From positions 41,610,982 to 41,674,981 of the forward strand of contig CAMZMU010000059.1 of NCBI GenBank assembly GCA_947311845.1: DNA of 64,000 nt, written 5' to 3'. Positions 40,986-52,451 of this stretch are shown here, piece after piece (the stretch's first letter is position 1; each line of letters starts with the position of its first letter). The notes under the pieces are model-generated. The model worked only from the letters and a program-made list of their open reading frames with translations, was not told the DNA's origin and made no database searches. Origin of the DNA: Poa pratensis (taxonomy: Eukaryota; Streptophyta; Magnoliopsida; Poales; Poaceae). Made by a program: the position numbers and the translations under genes.

Positions 40986-42184
40986 GAGCAACTCCAACAT
41001 CTTACACATGTTTACACATATCTTACCAATCCATGGGTCCATACCTAATTTTTTTGGGTAAGAACCCATATTTTGATGTTGAATTTGTATTATATGGGTA
41101 AGGGTGGGTAGCTGACCCAAAACCGAAAAAATGGCCGGGAACGGCACACCACCACACGCGGAAAATTCTGGCGTGCGGCCGACTCTGGTGTCACCAACAC
41201 CGTAGGCGACTGATACGTCCAAAACGTACCTATAATTTTTTATTGTTTCATGCTACTTTTATATAATTGTATTGGGTTACATAGCAGAAATTAAAATTTT
41301 CCAACCTACGTAACAGTCAGGAACAACTATGAAGGTACAAGCAGGGTTAGATCTGATTCGTTACCGGCACGAAGATGCGGAACGGGTGTCGATGACGATG
41401 TAAACTAAGCCTGAAGAAGATTCTCACGACCAAGCCTTGCGGTGAGAATGTTGTCGATCCCTCATACAGCGTTCTGGATCCAGCAGAGTGAGGGTCAGAC
41501 ATCTATGATGTCTCACCCCTCTGAGAGCTCGCACACGTACGTCCGTCAAAATCCAGCAGCGCTTCGCCATGCCAAAGTTAAGAGCTAATGGTGTACGTGA
41601 GGTGGAGAGAACCCCAACACATGGGGGAGAGAGAGATTAGATCTAGATGATGAGACTCTCCAGACGTGGGAGACCCTCAAAATCCTTCTCTAAATTGTGT
41701 GTCCAAAAAGGATAGGGGGTGGGGTTTATACAGGAGGACCCAAGGGGTGGGGTGACTTGGAGAAGGAGTAGAACTCCTTCCCCAAGCCTCCACCGCCGCC
41801 ATCCTTGGGGTGGGGCCCACCCTAGACGAACCAACCTAGGGGGTGGGTCCCACCCTAGGCCGGCTGCCCTTGGCCGCCGCCTCCCCCCATGGGCTCCAAG
41901 GCCCATTAGGGTTTCGGCTGGGAGGTGGAGCCTCCCCTCCTGGCGCCTTGGCCCACCACCACTTAGTGGTGGTGCGGCTGCCATGTGGGCCCCTAGGGAA
42001 CATGTGGCATCCTCCTTTTATTGGCCTTTGCCTTAATATTTTCCATTTATTTTATTAATTAATTAAATTAATATTTTTTGTCTAATTAATTCCCAATAAA
42101 ATATTTCCTTTTTAAAGAAAATTCTCGGCATTAATTATATATCATATAAACATATTTATATGATCCGGGACACCTAGTGTCCGC

Positions 42185-43921
42185 TGATACCCGATGACAT
42201 AGTTACATGCGTCAAAAGAATATGGGTTAGGTTGAGACTCAAGTGCAGAGTGTGTAGTAAGTGGAAGACGTGTTTTCCCCACGAGGGGTGACTCGAGGGT
42301 TTAATATCGAACTCTCGGGGAATCAGTAGTGAAGATTTATCTTTCCTATCCTTCTTTTGGTTACCTACAAAACAAAGTAAATGTTTTGGTCCTCAACCTC
42401 ACCTAGTGGTTGTCAAGCACAAGGTGTGAGAATGATATCAAGATAATATGCAATGCAAACAAGAAATAAATATGCAATGGTGGTAAATAAATATGCAAGG
42501 ATGGTGGTAGCAATGATAAATGATATTTTTGGGTTTTATATGATGAATGCAAGATGTAAAAGTGTTTTTGTATTTTCGGATTTTTAAATGGCAGAAAATG
42601 GAAAAGTGGTAAAAGTGTTGGAAAGGTGTTTCTTATGATTAAAAATGGACCGGGGTTCATGGTTTCACAAATGCACTCTCTCTTTAATAAAGTGGTAGAC
42701 AATGGAACACTAGAGTTGACATATGAGATTGCAACACAACAGTTTAATGACAAGTTATAATTATATGGGCATCACGTCCTAACATAGAGACCTTTTGGTT
42801 ATTAGTCTCTCTTATACTCCACCAAGATGCGAACTAAATCATAACACCTCAGTAATTAAGATAACTCAGAGTATAGCAATAAGTATCATGACATGAAGTT
42901 AAAATAAGAACATGCTAGATCTAGTCATGGAGAAGTGGCAATGGTCACACCCACATCTCCGGTAGCATGGTATTTCTTTTTATCCCTAGTGAGGCAACAA
43001 AGTAAGGTAGAGATACCCAAGTGGATCGCAGAACTTTCTCTCACGTTCACTGCACTAGCCACCCCCGTTACTCCAACTAATGCACACGTTCCCCCTCACA
43101 CGCTCTCATAAACATGCTTGATCATGACAAGTAAATAAGAACGGGGTACATAATATGCATCTACTTTCATAACTGAAACAAAACCATTGCAATCTCAAAC
43201 ATATATTAACTCATAAAAAGATCCACCACAAAGGTATTACATAGATGACCGTAATCATGTTCAGCAGCTCATACGGTACTAATTAGTGAAGCTCAAGAGA
43301 GAGAGATACATAAGTTACTTCCACAAACCCATAGTCCAGAGGTGGACTACTCCCTCTTCATCATGGAGACGGTGGAGAAGTCGTTGGAGAAGATGGAGAC
43401 CACGCCGGCAGCGCCCCGCCGGAGTTTTCCCCCTCCAATCTGCAACTCCAGGTCTCTGTTTCGGTGTTTCTGTGTTTCTGCGGCGCTCCTTCCAGAGAAC
43501 GTCGGGGGCTATTTTTATAGTCGGTTTTAGGTCAAACGGAGTCGGTGGAGGAAAGATCGACGGCAACGGAGCTCCGAGGCCCAAAAGGAGGGGTCCCACG
43601 CGCCCAGGTACCTGGCCGCGTGGGCCCACCTATTTGGCCCTCGGGCCTCCGCTTGTTTGCTTCCTTCGCTCCCAAGTCTTCTTCCTTCCAAAAATTGATG
43701 CTCGTAAATTTCAGGTCATTTGGACGTCGTTTGGGTCCCTGAAACATTAAAATATAGAAATAGGGTTTTCTGCCTGTGCAGGGTTAATTCCATAAAAATA
43801 GGAAACATATCAAATATTCCCAAAATCATTATAAAACAGTGATATAACCCTTATATGATGCAAATATGACTGGAATATAAGTAAATAATGCAAAGTTCAT
43901 GTATGCATTTTACATGCATCA
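42185..43921 (-). repeat. Left (3') LTR of D (1737 bp)
   Basis: Starts TGATACCCGATGACAT and ends TTTACATGCATCA. It is followed by ACATCCCCAAGCTT, the reverse complement of the polypurine tract. The right LTR has GACGT in place of GACAT in the first 20 bases. Confidence 0.9.
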
Positions 43922-46260
43922 ACATCCCCAAGCTTAACCTATACTCGTCCTCGAGTATGAAGGTGATAAAACTAACATGGACTTTGCAATTTAATACTAT
44001 CAATGGATATCAAAGATGATTACTATTGCTACATAGAGTCAAATGATTCATTCTTAAAAGGAGTAGCAATATGCAAGATAGTTTATGAAGTGATATCAAG
44101 TATTCAATGCAAGGATGTTCAATGATAATTCACAAAGTGTAACATAAAAGAAAGTACTATGGACCACATGTATGCATAATGAAAGAAAGAACATCCTATA
44201 ATGGTCATAGAGTATTGATGAAAATCTGAATATAAAAGGTGGACACTTTGGAAAGATATATATGAGTAGAGGTAAAGCATGAATAAGTTTCATCTAACTT
44301 CTGAACTTCTCTACTTAAGTTAATGATTGTAATGTGGTAATCCTTGGTGTCAAGCTCTCATTCCCCTATCATAGCATCTTGAATGATTAAGTTTAAAGTG
44401 AAAGCAAATATGAGTAGTGTGCTTGACAAAGTACAGGTTGAAAGTCTCATGCCCCTTGAATACAAGTACCTACTCCATGTGTTACTCAACTTGGGAAACA
44501 AAGCAAGTTCAAGTTAAATATCATTGTAAGTAATAATAGTATCATTAAGAGCGTCAACTGGGGTACCTCTTGTCCCAGGATATGGAACAAGCCCATATCA
44601 AAATGACAAGACAAACAAACACAATGAACAATCTCAACACCCTTTTTATTTACCATTAGATAGCTTTTTATTGTAAGGTGTATCACAGAAGGTTCACCAT
44701 AGCATGTAAGTAAATTTCCACCATGAATGATGCATGGCTTAGATTAGCGGCCCAGGCGTCTCTCTAACCATTTATACAAACTCATTTAAACTACTTCATT
44801 TCCACATTTATTTCACCCATGGTAAGCATCCATAAACAAAAGTACATGATATCAACTAAATGAAATGAAGTGCATGTTGAAAGCTTGCCATGTGACAGCA
44901 CATATGAGCTAACTCTCAACCAAAGACATTTGTCAAGCCCACAACATCATAATTTTAATCACAATGGGTCATGTTTTATTATGCAATGAAAGTAAAGTGT
45001 GCATCAAGTTCGAGAGAGCTCTATAACCAACTTTTCCCATAACAATCAACAACATAAGCATTTTCATTCAGAGGTATAGATAACACAAATATCATGATAA
45101 ACATACTCGGAATAGCATAAAGCTAATAGGTAGATATGGTGGACTCACTGGAAAAACTTTGGTTGAAGGTGTTGGAAACAAGTTTTTACTTGTTGGAATT
45201 TTTGGGCTAGCAAGAGGGAGAAAGTTGACCATCTAAATGCATGCATGAGTGTCCATAGAACTAACTAATCCATGTTAAACAAGTAAATAACATTCAGCAT
45301 CAAAACATGAATAAAAGATAGCTCTTGATAAAATACTTGCAAATTATTACTCATTAACAAGCTCATGAATCATGCAACTATATGTATCTTTTAAAATCAA
45401 CTCAACATCCCTTTTCCCAATCTATAATAGCATCCAACATAAATCAACCCAAATTTCCAGTAGCTCTCTCATATATAAATGATAGTGGTGGTCTCACAAA
45501 ATAAAAATCAAACCAAAACAAAAAAAAGACGCTCCAAGTTTATGCGATAAAGTGTTTCGATCGAAAAACAGAAGTTAGACGTGTGCAAACCGAGAGTGTG
45601 TAGGTCCAGTGGGGTTGTCTTCACATCCCCAAGCTTATGGTCTTCACCATCCTTGGATAGCTCTTGGTGCATCTCCTCTAATCCCTGTGAAAAAACTTCA
45701 AAACACCGTTTCTCCCATTTCTTTTCTGTGGGGTGCATTAGTAGTGATAAACAAATAGATTTCTTGCTGCATATAATCCTTGAACAAAAATTCATATGAA
45801 TGTCCAGAAAGTGTATAATGTTGTATGCCTACTCATAAACTCAATTGGATCAAAAAGATTCAAGTTAAAAGTTCAAAGCATGCATCAAACAAAATGGGAC
45901 AGAATCTGTCCAGAAAAACAGCAGCAGCAAAACGTATTTTTCTACCCTACTAACTTTGTCGAAAAATTCCGAAAAATTCATGCATACAGAGGATGAAAAG
46001 TTGCAACTACAGTTCAAATATGAGCTCATTCGGAGTTACAGAATAAGAATTAAAAATCATACCGTGCACAGATTCGTGCAGGAATAAAATCTCCGAACGC
46101 TATAAGCAACTTTTCAAACCAAAATGAGTAAAACTTGGCACTTTATTAAAAATTCCAGAAACTAAACTAAAACAAAGTCTCTTGTTACAGCAAGAGGACA
46201 CAAAGAAAATCACAAATAAAAACAACCGGGTTGCCTCCCGTAAAGCGCTTTCTTTATAGC
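43922..46260 (-). other. Non-coding 3' internal region of D
   Basis: No gene is supported. It is collinear with 3223-5590 of B, including CTCCAAGTTTATGCGATAAAG (45531, against 4848) and the coding-boundary motif CCTCCCGTAAAGCGCTTTC at 46236. CTCGTCCTCGAGTATGAAGG at its left end is the conserved region next to the polypurine tract. Confidence 0.7.
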
Positions 46261-46299
46261 CATATAGCTAGGCTTCTTACTTGATATTTATTGTGGACG

Positions 46300-47234
46300 A
46301 AGCTCATGAGGGAGCTTGAACTTTGTGTGTCCCTCTTCCTTGGAAGTGTTCATGCATAATACCAGGATCCCATGGTGTTCTCAAACCAATCAAAATAATA
46401 GTCAAGTTGAACCCTAGTTGAGAGAAAAACAAAACACAAAAGTAATAACAACGAAGTCTAACTTTCTTTCTATGCATTGGCATTTTGTATATGAATGAAT
46501 CACCATAAATAGAAGTTTCCCAATGCATATTAACAATATTTACTTGCAGCATATAATTATTAGTAACATAAAGAGGGTTCTTATCACCTCCTCTTTCATA
46601 ATAGTTGCAAGTAGTAGAAATAAATTCAACCATATAACCACAAGAATCATTCAACTTAGATAATTTAGGCACATAAAGAGGATATTAAATTTATTTGGAA
46701 TTCATTAGCATGCTTCCCTCTTTCAAAATAGTTATAAGATCAATATCAAGTTTAATATCATGTTGCAACAAAGATTTGGAACTAAAGATAATTGCAAACC
46801 ACATAAGTATTTCTCAACATAAGCAAATTTCTCCTCTATGGTGTAATAGGAGAGTTCAAGAACAAAGTAGGACTCTCATGAGTAAGAGTACCATCACAAA
46901 CAGCAAGTATATCATTTTTATCCTCACATAAATGTAACAACTTCTAAACATGGAGGATTATCAATAAGCATAGGACCATCATCTAAAGCATTATCATATA
47001 GCATATTTAAGCAACACTCCTCATTATCATCAATAAGTTCACTAGTAGCATCATTAAAAGTAAAGGAGCATTATTAGTTTCATCATAATAGCATGGGTTA
47101 TCATATAGGACCATAGAATTTTCAGTTTGACACTCATCATAACATGGATTCTCATAAATAACAAAAGATTTTTGAGTTTGAGTGCTATATCAAATGTTGA
47201 TGGTGAAGTTGGGAGATCCAACTCTTCCCCAAGC
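46300..47234 (-). pseudogene. Degraded downstream part of the D ORF
   Basis: After the stop at 47235 the minus strand still shows traces of a Tyr/Asn/Glu-rich reading in shifted frames. Repeated YENPCYDE-like and YDNPCYYDE-like units appear at 47160-47070. Near 46660-46560 is KLSKLNDSCGYMVEFISTTC with NPLYVTNNYML. The end at about 46310-46270 shares EGHTKFKLPHELRPQ-like coding with the end of the B protease frame. This indicates a once longer ORF, joined near its end to the remnant of a gag-protease frame. Confidence 0.45.
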
Positions 47235-47753
47235 TTAGGTTGGAACATCCATTTCAATCTCCTCTTCACATACTTCCTCTTCCAAGCTTATGTTTTCATC
47301 ATCCTCTTCCTGCAAAATATTAGTACTTTCCATGGAAGCAAGAATTCTTTCTTTAACATAAACATTATCACTAAATTCCTTTTTGCAAAGTTGGAGAAGA
47401 ATAGAAATGTGTCCTTTCATTACACGAGCTTCATGACTAGTTGCAAAAAAATTATCAATAAGAAAGTCTATCTCATGGGCTGCAACATAAGCAATATATT
47501 TCTCAACTTGTTCTATATCATGGCATGCAAATTTACACTCTTGATAAGAAGCAATAATAGGATCACTATTATACTTACATTGATAGAGAGAGTGTTTATA
47601 GTCTTTTCTAAAGCAGCAAGTTATATTATGTAATTCACAAAACTCAGTGGCCATATCATTAAGATGTTCAAGCAATTCAAGCATTCTATTTCCTTCTTTG
47701 GTTGATCGATATTCATAGTAAGCTCCCATAGTTTTGACATAACCTTCCTCCAT
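47235..47753 (-). CDS. Element D ORF of 172 residues, unknown function
   Basis: The ORF starts at an ATG at 47753 (MEEGYVKTMGAYYEYRSTKE), about 0.35 kb downstream of the primer site, where gag lies in B. It is a mostly helical, charged protein with several Cys and His residues (FCELHNITCCFRKDYKHSLY; ECKFACHDIEQVEKYI), though they do not form a standard zinc knuckle. The tail is very acidic (LQEEDDENISLEEEVCEEE). Coiled coil is possible at residues 20-45. There is no retropepsin or polymerase motif. I do not recognise the family. Its uninterrupted frame in a young element suggests it was intact at insertion. Confidence 0.5.
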   Translation of the reverse strand: MEEGYVKTMGAYYEYRSTKEGNRMLELLEHLNDMATEFCELHNITCCFRKDYKHSLYQCKYNSDPIIASYQECKFACHDIEQVEKYIAYVAAHEIDFLIDNFFATSHEARVMKGHISILLQLCKKEFSDNVYVKERILASMESTNILQEEDDENISLEEEVCEEEIEMDVPT

Positions 47754-48136
47754 AGCGTAGCATACATATTAAAAACAACACTAGTTTTTATGGTTTTATT
47801 TTTTAGATGAAAACTGAAAATAAAATGATACTAAAATGCAAACCGAAATAACAAATGCAACACAAAATGCAAAACTGAAAATAAATAGCAAACCGAACTT
47901 AAAAATGCAAGACAATGACAAAACAAGATAAATTGCTTTGAAGGTAAAGATGGATAAGATGATGCTCACGTAGGTGCAACCTCCCCAAGCTTAGGTGTTA
48001 GCACAAGTTGGTGATGAAGTTGACTTGGTGAGATATCCTTGGATAAACCCGGCGCCAGAAAACAGAGCTAGTGCAGGGGACCCTTGGATAAACCTTTCAG
48101 CAATGATTCCCCGGCAACGGCGCCAGAAAACAGTCT
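47754..48136 (-). other. Leader of D with one full and one partial primer site
   Basis: TGGCGCCGTTGCCGGGG at 48124-48108 (minus strand) is the tRNA-Asp-type primer site next to the LTR edge at 48137. A partial copy, CGGCGCCAGAAAACAGAGC, lies at 48049-48067 in the same context, so part of the leader has been duplicated. The rest is untranslated and matches the B leader. Confidence 0.7.
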
Positions 48137-49876
48137 TGATACCCGATGACGTAGTTACCTGCGTCAAAAGAATATGGGTTAGGTTGAGACTCCAAGTGCA
48201 GAGTGTGTAGTAAGTGGAAGACGTGTTTTCCCCACGAGGGGTGACTCGAGGGTTTAATATCGAACTCTCGGGGAATCAGTAGTGAAGATTTATCTTTCCT
48301 ATCCTTCTTTTGGTTACCTACAAAACAAAGTAAATGTTTTGGTCCTCAACCTCACCTAGTGGTTGTCAAGCACAAGGTGTGAGAATGATATCAAGATAAT
48401 ATGCAATGCAAACAAGAAATAAATATGCAATGGTGGTAAATAAATATGCAAGGATGGTGGTAGCAATGATAAATGATATTTTTGGGTTTTATATGATGAA
48501 TGCAAGATGTAAAAGTGTTTTTGTATTTTCGGATTTTTAAATGGCAGAAAATGGAAAAGTGGTAAAAGTGGTTGGAAAGGTGTTTCTTATGATTAAAAAT
48601 GGACCGGGGTTCATGGTTTCACAAATGCACTCTCTCTTTAATAAAGTGGTAGACAATGGAACACTAGAGTTGACATATGAGATTGCAACACAACAGTTTA
48701 ATGACAAGTTATAATTATATGGGCATCACGTCCTAACATAGAGACCTTTTGGTTATTAGTCTCTCTTATACTCCACCAAGATGCGAACTAAATCATAACA
48801 CCTCAGTAATTAAGATAACTCAGAGTATAGCAATAAGTATCATGACATGAAGTTAAAATAAGAACATGCTAGATCTAGTCATGGAGTAGTGGCAATGGTC
48901 ACACCCACATCTCCGGTAGCATGGTATTTCTTTTTATCCCTAGTGAGGCAACAAAGTAAGGTAGAGATACCCAAGTGGATCGCAGAACTTTCTCTCACGT
49001 TCACTGCACTAGCCACCCCCCGTTACTCCAACTAATGCACACGTTCCCCCTCACACGCTCTCATAAACATGCTTGATCATGACAAGTAAATAAGAACGGG
49101 TACATAATATGCATCTACTTTCATAACTGAAACAAAACCATTGCAATCTCAAACATATATTAACTCATAAAAAGATCCACCACAAAGGTATTACATAGAT
49201 GACCGTAATCATGTTCAGCAGCTCATACGGTACTAATTAGTGAAGCTCAAGAGAGAGAGATACATAAGTTACTTCCACAAACCCATAGTCCAGAGGTGGA
49301 CTACTCCCTCTTCATCATGGAGACGGTGGAGAAGTCGTTGGAGAAGATGGAGACCACGCGGCAGCGCCCCGCCGGAGTTTTCCCCTCCAATCTGCAGCTC
49401 CAGGTCTCTGTTTCGGTGTTTCTGTGTTTCTGCGGCGCTCCTTCCAGAGAACGTGGGGGGCTATTTTTATAGTCGGTTTTAGGTCAAACGAGTCGGTGGA
49501 GGAAAGATCGACGGCAACGGAGCTCCGAGGCCCAAAAGGAGGGGTCCCACGTGGCCCATGTACCTGGCCGCGTGGGCCCACCTATCTTGGCCCTCGGGTC
49601 TCCGCTTGTTTGCTTCCTTCGCTCCCAAGTCTTCTTCCTTCCAAAAATTGACGCTCGTAAATTTGCAGGTCATTTGGACGTCGTTTGGGTCCCTGAAACA
49701 TTAAAATATAGAAATAGGGTTTTCTGCCTGTGCAGGGTTAATTCCATAAAAATAGGAAACATATCAAATATTCCCAAAATCATTATAAAACAGTGATATA
49801 ACCCTTACATGATGCAAATATGACTGGAATATAAGTAATATAGTGCAAAGTTCATGTATGCATTTTACATGCATCA
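48137..49876 (-). repeat. Right (5') LTR of D (1740 bp)
   Basis: Starts TGATACCCGATGACGT and ends TTTACATGCATCA. It aligns to the left LTR almost without gaps; most differences are single bases or single-base indels around 49350-49660. Confidence 0.9.
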
Positions 49877-52051
49877 TCCGTTGACAAAAACTCCCTAGAT
49901 AATATTACCTTCTATATAAACCTTCGGAATAAATATGATACCACCTTCAACTGTAAGATCAGATCTCTGAACATAATTCTATCATGCCGGAACCATCACA
50001 GGTGATACTCTTTCTCTACTCCTGACCTTCCTACGTACACAGGAGACTATGACGACGTAAGTGTGACCCCTACAGGCTCGACAACGGGTAGCTATGATTG
50101 TATGTGCCTATCCAATCACCGGTCAGGGTCAGGACCATGGACGACCTGAATGACTGCTATCGTCAGGGAAGACACTCTGATGAACCTGTTGACTATCAAG
50201 TATATTCCCATCACTTCACGATACCCATCATTTTCCTGAGGCGAGACATATGACAGTTCCATGAATGAGACAGTTCATTGACTACGTCACGCTATCCTCG
50301 TTACCGGCATGATGCCATTACTCTTTACCCATGTTCTAGTATCCCCATGATATAACAATATCATGACCTTGTCTGCGCAGACTTATCTATGGATACTTTC
50401 CCACTAGAGTGGATCCAGGATGTATCTCTCTATTATTTAGATGATCAATTCCCATTCTTGAACTACTATGATTGATGCATACCTTCAAGATCACCCAGCG
50501 ACAGCCATTTTGATCACCCTGTTACGGCCGTGATGATTGACCGTGCCAAAGTAATATCTCCAATATACATAACCATAAATTCTCATGGTCTAAGGAATAA
50601 ACAAATAGATCAATCTAAGACTATACCATTTACACCAAAACATTGATCTCGTAGTATATCTTATTTTCGGTCTTCGCAGTCATATTGTTGAAACAACAAT
50701 ATGCTCTCATTAATAATGACATAACTATGTCCATGATCGGAAAGCAAGATCATCCAGTATTAAACGAGTTTGTCTAAGAGACATGACAAAGGGTATAAAA
50801 AGGTTTGATTATGTCTCTACATGTGCGTATGTGCTTCCCTATAAATCTCACACTTATACACCATAACAGTTATAGCATAAAAACATAATACATTAATCAT
50901 GAAACACATGTATATTTATTGTTTCTCGGGCATACATCGAACAAATTGTTACATACTTATATCCTGGTTATATATCATTTTGTGGTATTTTTATGAACTA
51001 ACCTATTAACAAGATGCCCTGTTTTCTGTATTTTTGTATTTCAGAAAATCTATTAAAGAAATATTCTCGGAATTGGACGAAACATTACAGAGAATTTTTA
51101 TCGGAGGGAAGAAACCACGCGCCAAAAGGGCGACCCCGGGGGGATCCACAGGTGCCACGCGACACCTGGCCATGGCCCCATGGCTGGTCATCGTTGGAGA
51201 CAACGTGGGCCACCTGGGCACCGCCTCGGTCGCCTCCTTCGCCCTTAAAATCTCGTCAACCCTAAAAACGTTGGGACATCAAATATTTCCACCAAACGGA
51301 GACAGAGCCGTCACCATCACGGAAATTTGATCAGAGGGATTCTGGAGTTCCTTTCCTGCACCTTGCCGGAGGGGGGAAACCACCACCGGAGGCCTCTACA
51401 CCACCATTGGCGCCTCCCGACGATGCGCGAGTAGTCATCCTTGGACTACAGGTCCATGGCAGTAGCTATATGGTAGTCTCTCCTCCTTATGCCTCAATAC
51501 CATTTTCGCGTGACCTGCTTAACATGATCGAGATCAATCCGATGTAATTGCTATTGTTGTCTTTGTTGGGGTATGATGAATTGTGACTTTATGATCAGAT
51601 TGTTCATGTTATCTTATATACTAGATAGCTTTATTTATGTTCCTACATGCTCTCCAATTTATATAACTGCTTTGGCAAGTAGTTGTGCGACTCTGCAAGA
51701 GGGAGTGTATGTTCGATGGTAGGTTCATGCCTCCTGTTATCCCAGGGCTCTAGTGACGGAAACGACTAAGGGTGAGAATGTGATGTTGCTACTAAGGTAA
51801 AACAACGGTGTTTATGTCTACTTTTGATAATAAATGTTGTTTACATCATGTATTGAATTTAATGCGATACTCTGTTACTTCGGTAACTTAAATCCTAGAC
51901 TGGCAAGCATAGAAGCGCACTCGAAGTGGAGTATTAGTGAAAGATGCAGTTCAGTAATGGTCTTTATATCCAGCAGCAAATTTTCCCATTTTATATTGAT
52001 GCTGATTAGTAGTGATGGTGATTTTTTGGTATTTAAACTCTATTTTTATTA

Positions 52052-52147
52052 CTACCTCCGATCCGGAAAGAGGGTCGTCGGAAATGAGCTAACTATGTAC
52101 AAATTAGTAGCAGTGCATGCGACACTCTTTTAGGATCGGAGGGAGTA
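52052..52147. mobile_element. Stowaway-type MITE, about 96 bp
   Basis: CTACCTCCGATCCGGAAAG at the left and GGATCGGAGGGAGTAG at the right are the classic grass Stowaway (Tc1/Mariner) ends, flanked by TA dinucleotides. The left end lacks two bases of the usual CTCCCTCCG consensus. No coding potential. Confidence 0.85.
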
Positions 52148-52451
52148 GTATTGATTTGTTTGTGATTTGATGCACTAGATTCATGTTTGAATTATGAATA
52201 TTGTGTTGTGGCAATTATGTACGATTTGTTTCTAATTCTTCAGATTTTATTTTACTCAACTTCAACAAGTTATATAGAGATTCGTTGCATACGCAACTAG
52301 CATAGTGCAATTAATACCAGTTTTGGGTATCCAAATTATGGATAAGCTGAAAAAACAGAAAATTTTCTACTTACCCATACTTTTTCTCACCTTAAACCCA
52401 AAACCACTTTGCTTCCCCAAATTATGGGGTATAATATGTTGGAGTTTCTCC

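Larger units (their letters stand above)
42185..49876 (-). mobile_element. Athila-type non-autonomous element D, complete and young
   Basis: LTRs are at 42185-43921 and 48137-49876, with only a few dozen small differences over about 1740 bp. The near-matching target duplication is TCCGC at 42180-42184 and TCCGT at 49877-49881. On the minus strand the primer site lies at 48124-48108, an ORF starts at 47753, and the 3' half (46260-43922) is untranslated and matches B. No gag, protease or polymerase is present. It is inserted in solo LTR G. Confidence 0.88.
41270..50943 (-). mobile_element. Angela/BARE-like Copia solo LTR G, split by D
   Basis: The minus strand starts TGTTCGATGTATGCCCGAG at 50943 and ends at 41270, with an exact 5-bp target duplication AATTG (41265-41269 and 50944-50948) inside E. 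Removing D leaves about 1.98 kb, a plausible LTR length. The start resembles Angela/BARE LTRs (TGTTGGAAATATGCCC-like) and the far end resembles their characteristic end, read on the plus strand as GGGTTACATAGCAGAAATT. Because the two target copies flank a single LTR, it is a solo LTR. The expected TG...CA terminus is mutated at one end (TATTGGG on the plus strand). Confidence 0.75.
41211..51900 (+). mobile_element. Athila-type LTR E, split by G and D
   Basis: The element begins TGATACGTCCAAAACGTACC at 41211, runs to 41269, and resumes at 50944 with TTACATACTTATATCC. It has the family segment CTAACCTATTAACAAGATGCC at 51000 and continues with typical LTR sequence (ATATTCTCGGAATTGGACGAAAC at 51060, against 1620 in A) to about 51900. 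I cannot place the end, and no internal region follows, so it is a solo or truncated LTR. The ORFs at 51014-51330 lie in the same LTR position as those of A and are not genes. Confidence 0.65.
40986..52451. mobile_element. TIR-like element F split by a nested LTR block
   Basis: GAGCAACTCCAACAT at 40986-41000 and ATGTTGGAGTTTCTCC at 52436-52451 form an imperfect inverted repeat (13 of 15). The right-hand flank from about 52320 (CTTACCCATAC, CCAAAACC) and the left-hand flank (GGGTAAGAACCCAT, TTACACATATCTTACC) share the same GGGTAAG-type motifs. The interpretation is that one small TIR element was opened by insertion of E at 41211. Its superfamily is not clear and no target duplication is convincing. 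Confidence 0.5.
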
